Assembly: GCA_965220505.1 (NCBI GenBank)
Contig: CBDCQE010000003.1
Coordinates: 930,001 to 994,000 of the forward strand
DNA: 64,000 nt
Reading direction: 5' to 3'
DNA from: Bin87 sp965220505
GTDB taxonomy: Bacteria; Chloroflexota; Dehalococcoidia; Lucifugimonadales; UBA3495
Every line of letters starts with the position of its first letter. The stretch's first letter is position 1. A program made the position numbers and the translations under genes. Below, piece by piece: positions 50,379-59,768 of the stretch. A model generated the notes under the pieces. The model was not told the DNA's origin. It worked only from the letters and a program-made list of their open reading frames with translations, and did not search any database.

Positions 50379-53030
50379 ATGTCTACAGGATTAGGCGGCG
50401 GACGCCTGACGCCGGTACGCCGGCAGTACCTGACCATCAAGCACTCTTACCCGGACGCCGTGGTGCTGTTCCGGATGGGCGATTTTTACGAGTGCTTCGA
50501 CGATGACGCCCATACACTTTCTTCGGCGCTGGAAATCGCGCTGACCTCCCGGACGATGGGCAAGGATACCCGGGTCCCCATGGCCGGGGTGCCTGCCGTT
50601 TCCCTGGAAACCAACCTGGCGAGGCTCATCAAACAGGGGCACAAGGTCGCGATCTGCGAGCAACTGAGCGACCCGGCGACCTCCAAAGGGTTGGTCGAGC
50701 GCGGAGTGGTTCGCGTAGTGACTCCGGGCACCGTCATCGAGGCGGCGCTGCTGGACAACCAGGCCAACAACTATTTGGCCGCGGTGTGTCTCGGCGACGA
50801 CCGAGCCGGTTTGGCCTATGTAGACGTGACCACCGGCGAGTTCGCCCTGTGCCAGATGACGGGAGACCTGTTGACCCTGGAGTTGGCGCGACTACAGCCG
50901 TCAGAGATCCTGGTCCCCGACCGCGAGGAGTTTCAAGACTCCGTCGCTGGCCAGGGCGGAATTGGCGACGCCATAACCATCAATCAGCTGTCAAACGCGG
51001 CCTTCAGCCTCGAATCGGCGCAGCGAACCCTCCTGGAATACTACGATGTACTGTCGCTGGAGGCATACGGGCTGGAGTCCAACGGAGCGCCGACCGAGCC
51101 GCTGGCGGTGCGGGCTGCCGGGGCGATCCTGGAGTATCTGAAATATACCTGGCAGGGTGAGCGGCCGGGCTTGTCGGCACCATTCCTTTACAACACGGCT
51201 TCGTATATGACCCTGGACCCGCAAACCCGTCGGAACCTGGAACTGTTTGCCGCCGGGAGATGGGACAGCAGCGACATGTCGCTGCTGAAAGCGTTGGACG
51301 GCACCCGGACTCCCATGGGCGCGCGCCTGCTACGCCGATGGTTGGGACAGCCGCTGTTGGACTTGGAACGGCTGGAGCGCCGTCTGGATGCGGTGCAGTT
51401 CTTCCACGATGACGCGTTCCGGCGCGATGGCGCGGCGTCCGCCCTGGCGCAGATTTCGGACCTGGAGCGCATTCTCAGCCGCGTGCAGATGAACACGGCA
51501 ACACCCCGGGACCTTCTGGCATTGAAGCGCAGCGTGGAAGCCGCAGCGGAGTTGGGTTCAATTTTCGCGCGGGATCAGGTCGAACAGGTCGCGTGGATCG
51601 GGGAAAGGCTGCGGCCCATCCCCGATTTGCTGGCGCTGATCGAAAAGGCCATCGAGCCGGAACCGTCTGGTTCCGTGGGAGAGGGCGGAGTGATCCGGCC
51701 CGGGTTTTCGCCGGAACTGGACCGCACTCGTGGTTTGTCCAGGGACGCCCGGGGGTTCATCGCCGGTCTGGAATCCGAGGAACGGGAACGCACGGGAATA
51801 CGCAACCTGAAGGTCGGCTTTAACCAGGTTTTCGGCTACTACATCGAGGTGAGCAACTCTAACCTCGAATCCGTGCCGGACAACTACCAGCGGCGACAGA
51901 CCCTTACGGGCGGCGAGCGATATATTACTCCCGAGCTCAAGGAGTTCGAACGCCAGGCACTGGAGGCCCGTGAACAGCTCGAAGAATTGGAGCGCAGCCT
52001 GTACCGCCAGGCCTGCCGGCAGGTCGCCGACCACGGACCGGCGATATCCCGGCTGGCGTCCGCGATTGCCCGGGCCGACGTCTTCGTGGGTCTCGCCGAT
52101 GTAGCCGTGCGGCACGGGTACGTGCGGCCGGAGTTGAACCACGGCGTGGCAATTCGCATCGCGGACGGCCGGCATCCGGTGGTGGAGCGGGTGCTGGGCG
52201 CCGGGTCATTCGTGCCCAATGATGCGGCCCTGGATTCCGACGATGCTCAGATCATGCTCATCACCGGTCCCAACATGGCCGGCAAATCCACCTACATCCG
52301 GCAGGTCGCCATAATCGTGCTAATGGCCCAGGTGGGAAGCTTCGTGCCGGCGTCGTCGGCCACCATTGGCCTGGTGGATCGCATTTTTACTCGCGTCGGC
52401 CTGCAGGACGACCTGGCGACCGGGCAGTCAACTTTCATGGTGGAAATGGTGGAAACCGCGGCCATCCTCCACCAAGCCTCCTGGCGCTCGCTGGTTGTTC
52501 TCGACGAGATCGGACGGGGAACCAGCACTTACGATGGGTTGTCCATCGCGCGGGCGGTGGTGGAGCACCTGCACAACAATCCGCGTCTGGGATGCAAGAC
52601 GCTGTTCGCCACGCATTACCACGAACTGACCGAACTTGCATCCACGCTGCCCGGCGTCCGGAACTACAGCGTCGCCGTGTCTGAGGAGGATGGTCGTGTG
52701 GCGTTCCTGAGAAGGATCGTGCCGGGTGGGGCGGACCGTTCGTATGGGGTTCACGTGGCTATGTTGGCCGGCATGCCCGCGTCGGTTGTGAGCCGGGCCC
52801 AGGAGTTGCTCACGCATCTGGAGCAGGACCACGGCTCAAGCGTCGCTTCGGGCCGGAGTGAGAGACGAAAATCGAACCCATCGCCGCAGTTGCCATTGCC
52901 CCTGTTCCCTTCCGGGCATGAACGCCTTGCCGAGACTCTGTTGGGGATGGACGTGTCGAACCTTACGCCGCTCGAGGCGATCAACAAGCTCTACGAATTG
53001 CAGGAAGAGGCCCGCCGTCCCGAGGAATAA
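50379..53030 (+). CDS. mutS: DNA mismatch repair protein MutS
   Basis: 883 residues. Domain I has the mismatch-contacting FRMGDFYECFDDDA (Phe-x-Glu motif), then connector and lever domains, and the C-terminal ATPase with Walker A GPNMAGKSTYIRQ, signature DEIGRGTSTYDG and the ATHYHEL motif. The C-terminal tail carries LPLFP and LDMSNLTPLEA-like strings (MDVSNLTPLEAINKLYEL). MutS recognises mismatches and recruits MutL. The ATG lacks a strong ribosome site; mutL is not in the window. Confidence 0.97.
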   Translation: MSTGLGGGRLTPVRRQYLTIKHSYPDAVVLFRMGDFYECFDDDAHTLSSALEIALTSRTMGKDTRVPMAGVPAVSLETNLARLIKQGHKVAICEQLSDPATSKGLVERGVVRVVTPGTVIEAALLDNQANNYLAAVCLGDDRAGLAYVDVTTGEFALCQMTGDLLTLELARLQPSEILVPDREEFQDSVAGQGGIGDAITINQLSNAAFSLESAQRTLLEYYDVLSLEAYGLESNGAPTEPLAVRAAGAILEYLKYTWQGERPGLSAPFLYNTASYMTLDPQTRRNLELFAAGRWDSSDMSLLKALDGTRTPMGARLLRRWLGQPLLDLERLERRLDAVQFFHDDAFRRDGAASALAQISDLERILSRVQMNTATPRDLLALKRSVEAAAELGSIFARDQVEQVAWIGERLRPIPDLLALIEKAIEPEPSGSVGEGGVIRPGFSPELDRTRGLSRDARGFIAGLESEERERTGIRNLKVGFNQVFGYYIEVSNSNLESVPDNYQRRQTLTGGERYITPELKEFERQALEAREQLEELERSLYRQACRQVADHGPAISRLASAIARADVFVGLADVAVRHGYVRPELNHGVAIRIADGRHPVVERVLGAGSFVPNDAALDSDDAQIMLITGPNMAGKSTYIRQVAIIVLMAQVGSFVPASSATIGLVDRIFTRVGLQDDLATGQSTFMVEMVETAAILHQASWRSLVVLDEIGRGTSTYDGLSIARAVVEHLHNNPRLGCKTLFATHYHELTELASTLPGVRNYSVAVSEEDGRVAFLRRIVPGGADRSYGVHVAMLAGMPASVVSRAQELLTHLEQDHGSSVASGRSERRKSNPSPQLPLPLFPSGHERLAETLLGMDVSNLTPLEAINKLYELQEEARRPEE

Positions 53031-53068
53031 CCGACAAAGCGGCGCTTGAGAGCGGACCTGGGCTGCGG

Positions 53069-53761
53069 TCAGGAAGGGACCAAAATTCCGGCCAGCGCCG
53101 CCAGATCCGGTACGGTCAGGTCGGGCTTTGCGTTGGTTTGCCTGGTCCCGCCACCACGGTCGGCGCGGTTGACCCAAACCGAGCGGATCCCCAACCGGTT
53201 GGCCGGCTCGATGTCGTGGTACAGGCTCTCTCCAACATGGAGCCACCGCTCCTTGTCGACGCCCATAACAGTTTCCGCAAGTTCAAAGCTGCGAGAGTTT
53301 GGCTTGTACGCTTTGGCCTGCTGAGAGGTGACTATGGCATCGAATTCGACGCCCAGCTCGCGAGCGGAGCCGGCAAATAGGTCGTCGTCCACATTGGAAA
53401 TGATCGCCAGCTTGTATCGCTGCTTGAGGACGTGCAGGGCCGGCCCGGCGTCGGGGAAAACCGGCCAACGGGGCAGGGAAGCGGACAAACAGTCCATGTG
53501 GTCCTCTTCAACCTGAATGCCGACCCGGTCACTGATCATGCGCATCACTTCACGCAGGACGATGCGGTATTCCTTGAACTCCCCCGAACTTTGGATCACC
53601 GGCTCCACGTCGGCGAACAATTCCAAAATTTCGGGGTTGGTCTTCTGGATCCCGTAGGATTCCAAGGAATTCGACACTGCGGAGGAAATTCCGGTTTCCC
53701 AGTCAACCAGCGTTCCGTAGCAGTCGAAACTCACCCATTCGATATCGTTGAAATCTGCCAC
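53069..53761 (-). CDS. HAD-family hydrolase (haloacid dehalogenase-like)
   Basis: 230 residues from GTG 53761 (AGGTGA upstream). The HAD motif I is WVSFDCYGTLVDWE (Asp nucleophile), motif II the ISNVDDD segment, and motif III/IV are indicated by the HVGESLYHDIEPANRLG region. The overall pattern with DCYGTLVD resembles type II haloacid dehalogenases and related phosphatases. A longer frame from 53860 would run into the recombinase gene and is not supported. Confidence 0.83.
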   Translation of the reverse strand: MADFNDIEWVSFDCYGTLVDWETGISSAVSNSLESYGIQKTNPEILELFADVEPVIQSSGEFKEYRIVLREVMRMISDRVGIQVEEDHMDCLSASLPRWPVFPDAGPALHVLKQRYKLAIISNVDDDLFAGSARELGVEFDAIVTSQQAKAYKPNSRSFELAETVMGVDKERWLHVGESLYHDIEPANRLGIRSVWVNRADRGGGTRQTNAKPDLTVPDLAALAGILVPS

Positions 53762-53805
53762 CGAAATCACCTGAAAGCTGACCAAGGGCTTGAGTGGACT
53801 CCCAA

Positions 53806-55536
53806 TCACATGACCGGGCTCAGGCCGGGGACATGGCAGGGAAATGGGTGAGCGCAGCACCCGAATAATGAGCGGAACTCCCGTAAGAGCTCGAACGCCA
53901 AATGTGCGGAGCGCGCGCTTCGGTTCGTGTTGGGAACTGGTGGGCCGGACTGGACGAAATCAAGAACCGGGGCCGATTCCGACGTAATCCCGTCCTGGGG
54001 CATGGGGATAGTGTACGTCAGAACCGCCTCGTCCTCAACGACCTCAATGCCCTGCACGAAGTTGCGGATGAGGGCCTTCCGCTCCGGGAAAGTCCCTTCC
54101 TGGAACAACTCCCGAAAGTCGGCCACGTACCCCTTGATCTCCCGGCCGGTGGGCAACTCCACCCGCCGCCGCTCCAGCCGGCCCTCGGCCTCTTCCTTCG
54201 CCGCCGTCAACTGGTCCTGCCGCGACTTCAACGCCAGGATGCGCGGCGACAACACCTCCAGCGTCAGGTCGCTGGTCTCCAGCGCCTCGTAGAGCTTCCC
54301 CAACCGGCTTTCCACGTCATTCAGCTCGGCATTGATGGCCTTCAGCCGACCGTTGACCTCTCCGGCCAATGCGTCAATCTCCTCGGCCACCAGGGTCACC
54401 AGCTCGGTGATGGTCTCCTCGGTGAGTATCCGCTCCCTGATCTTCTCGACGATATAGTCCTCTGTCCGCTCGGCGTTCAGGTACCGCCCGTTGGCGCAGG
54501 TCCCCGCCCCCTCCCGCAGCAGCGTGCCGCACACGTAGTAGGCGAACCTGCCGCTCTTGGCCCCCTGCCCGCTGTAGGGCTTGCCGCACACCCCGCACCG
54601 GAGCAGCCCGCTCAGCAGGTACTGGCTGCCCGCCCGCGCCGGACGCTGCCGCTTTGGCGCCCGCTCCCGCAACCCCTGCTGCACGGCATCAAAGGTCTCA
54701 CGGGACACCAGGGCGGGCCAGGCGTTCTCAACCCGCACCGGCTCACCGGCCTTCTCCTCCTTGCTGTTCAACCCCCACACCGCCGTGCCGGTGTAGGCTT
54801 CGTTGGTCAGGAGGTAGTGCAGTCCGTTCTTCTGCCACCGCTTGCCCCGGTTGGTAATGCCCCGGCCGTTCAGCTCCTTGCAGATCTCCTTCAGCCCGTT
54901 GCCCCGCCGGGAACTCTCGAAGATCTCCTTCACCACCGGCGCGGCGTCCTCGTCCACCTCCAGGGTGGGCCGGTCCTTCAACCCGTCGCTGACCTTGATG
55001 CGCTTGTACCCGTAGGGAGCGCGCGACGCCAGGAAGTAGCCCCTTGACGCTGCCTCCCGCATTCCCCGCACAACCTCTTGCGCAAGATTCTCGCTGTACC
55101 ACTCGTCCACCGACTCGATGATGGCCTCCATCAGCTTGCCGGTGGGGGTGTCGTCGGCGTGCTCGGTGATGGAGACCACGCGGATGCCCTTCCGTCTCAG
55201 CATGGACTTGAAGGCCACTGCGTGCTCCCGCTTGCGGGTGAACCTCGAGAATTTCCACACCAGGATGACGCCAAAAGGGGATTGGGCCTGGCTGCCCTCG
55301 TCGATCATCTTGCGGAACTGGGGCCGGTCGGCGATGCGGCCGCTCTCCGCCTCGTCCACGTACTCCCTGGCGATGGAGTAGCCGTTCCTGTCGGCGTAGT
55401 CCCGCAATGCCCGCATCTGGGCGGCCACGGACAGGTCCACGTCCTGGCGGTCGCTGGAGACCCGGGCGTAGAGCGCGGCCGGGGTCAGGGGTACAAACTC
55501 GCGCTTGGTCATGTGTGGCTCCTTCTTGTCGTTCAT
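53806..55536 (-). CDS. Large serine recombinase
   Basis: 576 residues. Catalytic N-terminal domain with LYARVSSDRQ (Ser nucleophile), followed by the DEAESGRIADRPQFRKM and KFSRFTRKREHA segments; then the recombinase domain with APYGYKRI and the zinc-ribbon CGVCGKPYSGQG...YYVCGTLLREGAGTC, and a long coiled coil before the C-terminal tail. The ATG at 55536 overlaps the ribbon-helix-helix gene as ATGA; an in-frame ATG at 55512 with AAGGAG is also possible. The enzyme integrates or excises mobile DNA at att sites. The C-terminal tail after VQSGPPVPNTNRSARSAH is longer than usual. Confidence 0.93.
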   Translation of the reverse strand: MNDKKEPHMTKREFVPLTPAALYARVSSDRQDVDLSVAAQMRALRDYADRNGYSIAREYVDEAESGRIADRPQFRKMIDEGSQAQSPFGVILVWKFSRFTRKREHAVAFKSMLRRKGIRVVSITEHADDTPTGKLMEAIIESVDEWYSENLAQEVVRGMREAASRGYFLASRAPYGYKRIKVSDGLKDRPTLEVDEDAAPVVKEIFESSRRGNGLKEICKELNGRGITNRGKRWQKNGLHYLLTNEAYTGTAVWGLNSKEEKAGEPVRVENAWPALVSRETFDAVQQGLRERAPKRQRPARAGSQYLLSGLLRCGVCGKPYSGQGAKSGRFAYYVCGTLLREGAGTCANGRYLNAERTEDYIVEKIRERILTEETITELVTLVAEEIDALAGEVNGRLKAINAELNDVESRLGKLYEALETSDLTLEVLSPRILALKSRQDQLTAAKEEAEGRLERRRVELPTGREIKGYVADFRELFQEGTFPERKALIRNFVQGIEVVEDEAVLTYTIPMPQDGITSESAPVLDFVQSGPPVPNTNRSARSAHLAFELLREFRSLFGCCAHPFPCHVPGLSPVM

Positions 55537-55757
55537 CTCTGTTCCGTCTCCGGTTCGTCGGCGCTCGCCTGGCGGGAGCGCAGGCGTTCCAGGCGCTGCT
55601 CACGGCGCAGTTCCCGGTCTTCCATGTAGAGCCGCAGGGCCTCGCGCACCAGTTCGCTCATGTCGCGGCCCTCGGCTTCCTTCACCCGCTGCACCTCCTC
55701 GAACATATCGGGTGGCAAAGAGAATGTGATGGTCCTGGATTTCCGGCGTGGCGGCAT
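55533..55757 (-). CDS. Ribbon-helix-helix (CopG-like) transcriptional regulator
   Basis: 74 residues. RTITFSLPPDMFEEVQRVKEAEGRDMSELVREALRLYM is a well-formed ribbon-helix-helix domain with the strand-helix-helix rhythm; the tail is charged. Overlaps the recombinase start by four bases, so it probably controls or is coupled to the recombinase. Role as repressor or antitoxin cannot be separated by sequence. Confidence 0.8.
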   Translation of the reverse strand: MPPRRKSRTITFSLPPDMFEEVQRVKEAEGRDMSELVREALRLYMEDRELRREQRLERLRSRQASADEPETEQR

Positions 55758-55880
55758 GGAGTCTCGTCTTGATCATCGGCATATGTGATTGTCTTACTAT
55801 TATTATCCGCCGTTCCCGCTCCGCCGTCAATGGCGGACCCTCAGCCGGCGGCGTTCCCTTCGTATCACGGACCGGCGCTT

Positions 55881-56336
55881 CTACCTCAGCAGCCACCAGG
55901 CCGCCAGGATGACGATGGACAGTATTGCCAGCAGGCCCAGGGCGGTGAAGCCGAAGAACCTTGCCCACCGCCGAGTCTTTTCGTGGGCCTCCTGCTCTCC
56001 AACCAGCACCTCCTCCAGCCTGCGGTACTCTTCCCGGGTGCTCCCCGTCTCGGCCCGGGCCCGGTCCTCTTCTTGCTCCAGCCGGTCGGCTTCCTCGGCC
56101 AGTTCCCCCACCGTGCGCTCCAGCCTTTCGACTTTGGCTCTGGACTGGCGCAAGAGCTCCCGGTCGCTGGGGTAGCGCGGCCCCGGCAGCTTCACGAACA
56201 CCCGCCGGCCCTTCCGCTCCACCGCCACCTCGCCCTTGCGGATCATCCGGTCCAGCGTCGATAGCGAGACCTCCAGCTCCCGCGCCGCCTCCCCCTTGTC
56301 CACCCAGTGAACAGCTCCTTTGACTTCATCTGACAT
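55881..56336 (-). CDS. Membrane-anchored helix-turn-helix/coiled-coil protein
   Basis: 151 residues from ATG 56336 (AGGTGA seven to eight bases upstream). Residues about 10-50 hold an excisionase/MerR-like DNA-binding unit (VDKGEAARELEVSLSTLDRMIRKGEVAVERKGRRVFVKLP), residues about 60-125 form a Glu/Arg-rich coiled coil (KVERLERTVGELAEEADRLEQEEDR), and the C-terminus ends in one hydrophobic helix (FFGFTALGLLAILSIVILAAWWLL). The combination suggests a membrane-bound regulator or a nucleoid/segregation anchor of the mobile element. No family identified. Confidence 0.72.
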   Translation of the reverse strand: MSDEVKGAVHWVDKGEAARELEVSLSTLDRMIRKGEVAVERKGRRVFVKLPGPRYPSDRELLRQSRAKVERLERTVGELAEEADRLEQEEDRARAETGSTREEYRRLEEVLVGEQEAHEKTRRWARFFGFTALGLLAILSIVILAAWWLLR

Positions 56337-56345
56337 ATGCTTCAC

Positions 56346-56603
56346 CTCGTCTTTTGCCTGGTCATGGGCGACACGTCAGGCCATTGCACTTGGTTGGAAA
56401 TCCCTCCCGTTGTTTTAGCCTGGTTTTTCACAGTTGTAAAAATGCAATTCCTGATGGGTCAAAGGGAATTGCCGCCCGTTTCCTACCTGAATTTGGCACC
56501 GGATGATGCGTCGCCGCCGCCCGGCCAACCCCGAGATCACCCCCGAAATGCACGTTTGCGCCCCCGGACACAGTGTTGGGCAGATAATGCCGTATCAGCA
56601 TGA
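56346..56603. other. Intergenic region within the mobile element
   Basis: 258 bp with no convincing gene. It contains a CAGTTGTAAAAATGCAATTC-type AT-rich stretch near 56430-56450, plus a degenerate GCGTCGCCGCCGCCC/GCATCCGTCGCCGCAG duplication that runs into the next gene. Confidence 0.35.
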
Positions 56604-58307
56604 CTAACGTGTCTCCGCCCGGCGCATCCGTCGCCGCAGCCCGTCCCACTCCCAGGCGCCCAGTTCCCCCAGCGTCACGGGCGGACACTCCGGTTCCCAC
56701 AGAGGACGCCAGGACCTCCCCAGCAGCCCCCTATCGGACAGAACCTCCCTACTGGACACCAGGATGGGCAGCGACATGGCGGTCATGTGGGACACTGTGC
56801 TCACGTAGGTCTCGGCCACCTCCTCGGTGTCCACCAGGAACAGCGTGGTGGGGAAGGGCGGCTGGTCGCCCCGGGGCGCGTCGGAGCGGTAGTAGCGGAG
56901 GTAGGGCCTGAGCCGGGCAGCCACGCCCCTGGGGTGACGGGCGCGCAGCTCGTGCTCGAAATGGAAGGGCACGTGGAGACCATTCGTCAGCAGGTGTCCC
57001 ACGGCGTCGGGGGCGATGGCGTCCTCGCCCCGGTTGAAGGCCCGGTCGGCGCGGGCGGCGGGCACCGACCATTGCAGTTCGCTGGCGCCGTCGGCCTGGG
57101 CTTCGGCGGCCAGCTCGGACAGGAACCAGGTGATGCCGTCGGCGTGGCCGGTCTGGCGTTCCCAGGTGAGGATGTGGTGGCCCCGGGGCCGGGGCCGTCC
57201 GTGATTGTCGGCGGCGGGTTCTGTGCTCCAGGTGGCCATGGTGGTGGATAGCTGGGCCCGGTCCCGTCGGGTGACGTACCCGATGCCCCGCTCCGACAGG
57301 GTGTAGCGCACGTCGCTACGCTTGCCGTGCTGCTCGATCAATCCCCAGGTGTCCGACAGGTTGCGGGTCATCTGGCTTACCCTCCCGTCGGAGACGCCCA
57401 GCCAGCGGGCCAGGTGCTGCCGGGGGATCATGGGATGGTCGGTGATCAGGTCCAGGACGCGCTTCTCGGCAGGGTTGACCCCGAAGGCAGGGGCGGCGTG
57501 GACCATGCTCTCCGGGTCGGGCAGCGACGCCCGCTTGCGTGCCGGCGCTTCGGGGTGAAACCAGTTGCCCGAGTCGGCCTGGGCGACCACCTGCTCCAGG
57601 GTTCGGTAGGTCCGGCCGAAGGTCCAGTTGGCTGATTGCCAGAGCGTGCGGTCCCACTCCTCCAGCGTGTCGCGGCGCTCCACGGCCACAAAGTAGTCCC
57701 GCAGGTCGATGTTCAGGCAGAACTCGTTGGTGAGACGCTGCTCCCAGGGACTGGGGACCAGGACCAGGACGATGCCGGGGCGGCGGGTGTAATGATACTC
57801 GGCGATGGCCCTGAGCCGGTCGTAGAGGGAGCGGCGGCGCAGCGCCAGGCCCTGACGGACCACCCCGAAGCTGCGGCCATCGTGGAGCGTGATCACCGCG
57901 TCGAACCGGCCCCGGCGTTGGAACTCCACCTGGGTGCACAGACCGTCCACGCCGGGAGACAGCGTTGCCGCCAGGCGGTACACCGAGGCCACCGCGTCCA
58001 GGCGGCGCAGCAGCAGCGCCAGCCACTCCCGGGACACCGGGTAGGCCCGCACCAAGTCCGAGGGCGCGTCGTAATCGAGTACGGCGGCGGCTTCTGCGAT
58101 GCCCCTGCCGGTGAGGTAGTAGCGGTGGCTGGAGGGCAGATGGGCCGTGCCGTGGCTCACTCGACCGGCGGCGCCGCTCTTCAGCAGGGCGGTGAGGGCG
58201 CGGTGGGCGGTCGCCGGCGGCTGGCCCAGGACCAGGGCCAGTTCGCCGACGTCGACGAAGGGCAGCCGGGCCAGGGCCTCCAGGATGCGCTCGCGGGACA
58301 ATGCCAT
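56604..58307 (-). CDS. Replication-relaxation family (plasmid/element) protein
   Basis: 567 residues. An N-terminal winged helix (ERILEALARLPFVDVGELALVLGQPPATAHRALTALLKSG) is followed by a region containing YRLAATLSPGVDG, FDAVITLHDGRSFGVVRQG and VLVPSPWEQRL, and a second winged helix (FGVNPAEKRVLDLITDHPMIPRQHLARWLGVSDGRVSQMTRNL). The overall arrangement matches PF13814-like replication-relaxation proteins that act on plasmids and integrative elements; this instance is larger than usual because it has a duplicated HTH and another C-terminal domain. Relation to a nuclease is unproven. Confidence 0.68.
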   Translation of the reverse strand: MALSRERILEALARLPFVDVGELALVLGQPPATAHRALTALLKSGAAGRVSHGTAHLPSSHRYYLTGRGIAEAAAVLDYDAPSDLVRAYPVSREWLALLLRRLDAVASVYRLAATLSPGVDGLCTQVEFQRRGRFDAVITLHDGRSFGVVRQGLALRRRSLYDRLRAIAEYHYTRRPGIVLVLVPSPWEQRLTNEFCLNIDLRDYFVAVERRDTLEEWDRTLWQSANWTFGRTYRTLEQVVAQADSGNWFHPEAPARKRASLPDPESMVHAAPAFGVNPAEKRVLDLITDHPMIPRQHLARWLGVSDGRVSQMTRNLSDTWGLIEQHGKRSDVRYTLSERGIGYVTRRDRAQLSTTMATWSTEPAADNHGRPRPRGHHILTWERQTGHADGITWFLSELAAEAQADGASELQWSVPAARADRAFNRGEDAIAPDAVGHLLTNGLHVPFHFEHELRARHPRGVAARLRPYLRYYRSDAPRGDQPPFPTTLFLVDTEEVAETYVSTVSHMTAMSLPILVSSREVLSDRGLLGRSWRPLWEPECPPVTLGELGAWEWDGLRRRMRRAETR

Positions 58308-58667
58308 GCCTCCAGCGTAGCAACCCGGACCTCCGGCGCGCTACGGGCAAGTGTCAGCAATGCCGGGCGCGACCCGGTTCGCCGTCGCCGTTCGTCAGTG
58401 TTGGGGAATGAGGCAGGGCAGGCCGCGCCTCATGAGCCTGCCGATGCTCTCCGTAAGACGTCTCGGCAACCGGGCGGGTGTGAACCGCCCCGGTCGCTGA
58501 CTATCGCCAGGGCCAATGTGTCCCCCACCGTTGCCGGTGAGTCGGCCGGCGGTGTACGATATGCTCCACAGAACCAGCCCTGTGCGGGAGCGCCGGATTG
58601 CCGTTACGCCAACTCGATCATGTTTCGACAAGGCAGAACGCGTTGCCGCCGATCAACCAGGTGCGAA
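58308..58667. other. Intergenic region between the replication-relaxation and Uma2 genes
   Basis: 360 bp without a convincing gene. It contains a small inverted repeat CGGGCGGGTGTGAACCGCCCCG near 58471-58492, and an AGGTG ribosome site for the Uma2 gene near 58659. The promoters of the two divergent genes should be here. Confidence 0.4.
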
Positions 58668-59447
58668 ATGACCACGCCCCACACCGCAGCCAGCAAACTG
58701 AAAGCCAGGGGCCGCTTCCGGCTGCCGGACCCGCCCGAACGCGAGCCCGACGACATGACCAGTTTCGACCGTCTCGCCGAGAACGGTAACGTCCACCACC
58801 TGAAGCAGCGCCTCATGGCCCAGCGGCCCGGCGAGGGTGATAAGATCATAGTATCCGGCGAGCACTACCTGGTGGTCCGGCCCACCCGGAACATGGCGGG
58901 CAGCCACTACCCTGACCTGCTGGTGGCCTTCGGGGTGGACCCGGCGTTGTACCGAGAGAGCAACGGGTACGTCATTTCCGAGCAAGGGAAGCCGCCGGAC
59001 TTCGTGCTGGAGATAGCGTCCTACCGAACCAGGAACGTTGATACCGGGCAGAAGCGCCAGGACTACGCGGCGTTGGGGATACCGGAGTACTGGCGGTTCG
59101 ATCACACTCCTGACGGCCGGTGGCATGGAACGCGGCTGGCCGGGGACCGGCTGGTGGACGACGAGTACGTTGCCATAGAGATTGAGGAACTGCCCGACGG
59201 GAGTTTGCAGGGTTACAGTCCCACGCTGGACCTGTACCTGCGGTGGGAGCGGGGCGAGTTGGCCTTCCACGACCCGGCCACGGGACTGCCCATCGCCAGC
59301 TTTGATAGCGAACGCGCGCGAGCCGACCAGGAACGCGACCGCGCCGACCGCACAGAGAGTGAACGCAACGCTGAGCGGGACCGCGCCGATGCCGCCGAGG
59401 CCCGCGTCCGGGAGCTGGAGGAGCGGCTGGGCCGCCGGGGTTCCTGA
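58668..59447 (+). CDS. Uma2-family (PD-(D/E)xK-like) endonuclease
   Basis: 259 residues from ATG 58668 (AGGTG nearby); the frame is open far upstream but without a site or similarity. The nuclease core shows IIVSGEHYLVVRPTRNMAGSHYPDLLVAF, PPDFVLEIASYRTRNVDTGQKRQDYAALGIPEYWRFD and the LYLRWERGELAFHDPATGLPI ending typical of Uma2. The last about 60 residues are a coiled coil (ERARADQERDRADRTESERNAERDR). Uma2 proteins occur in large numbers in Chloroflexota and cyanobacteria, often near mobile elements. Confidence 0.88.
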   Translation: MTTPHTAASKLKARGRFRLPDPPEREPDDMTSFDRLAENGNVHHLKQRLMAQRPGEGDKIIVSGEHYLVVRPTRNMAGSHYPDLLVAFGVDPALYRESNGYVISEQGKPPDFVLEIASYRTRNVDTGQKRQDYAALGIPEYWRFDHTPDGRWHGTRLAGDRLVDDEYVAIEIEELPDGSLQGYSPTLDLYLRWERGELAFHDPATGLPIASFDSERARADQERDRADRTESERNAERDRADAAEARVRELEERLGRRGS

Positions 59448-59768
59448 CTGCGGGGTTCCTGACGCAGGGGGCCAGCCCGAGCCGCCAGGCAGTGTGGTAA
59501 ATCCAGGGCCGGCCGGCATTGCGCCGGCATTGTGTCCGTTGCCGGAGAGTTGGGCCGTTTGCAGTGATACTCATTCCCCCGGCGGGGGAAATCCGTCGCT
59601 GCCCGCCTCTCCCGCCCTTGAAAAAGCGGCGGGGATTTGCGATGATTTGCCGAAAGTCGCATAGGCTCTTGAAGCTGGCGGCCCATGTGCCCGGCTGGAA
59701 AGCAACGAACGGGCCAGCCGCGAGCAGGGCCAGGCCCGTATAGGAACATTGCGTAGAGGGATAAGACG
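59448..59768. other. Intergenic region upstream of the surface protein
   Basis: 321 bp. Contains a GGGGTTCCTGAC tandem pair overlapping the Uma2 stop (about 59438-59464), a TTCCCC-CGGC-GGGGAA hairpin near 59575-59590, and a weak GAGGGATAAG ribosome site ahead of the leader ORF. The transcription start of the surface protein must be here, but I cannot place it. Confidence 0.4.

Noticed and set aside
53762..53860. The longer start of the HAD hydrolase
   Set aside because: The extra N-terminal residues overlap the recombinase gene and lie before the HAD motif with no ribosome site.
53902..55047. A 381-codon open frame on the plus strand
   Set aside because: Antisense to the serine recombinase; composition typical of shadow frames.
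57636..59447. A 603-codon version of the Uma2 protein
   Set aside because: The first 344 codons are antisense to the replication-relaxation gene and unlike Uma2; the start at 58668 fits the family.
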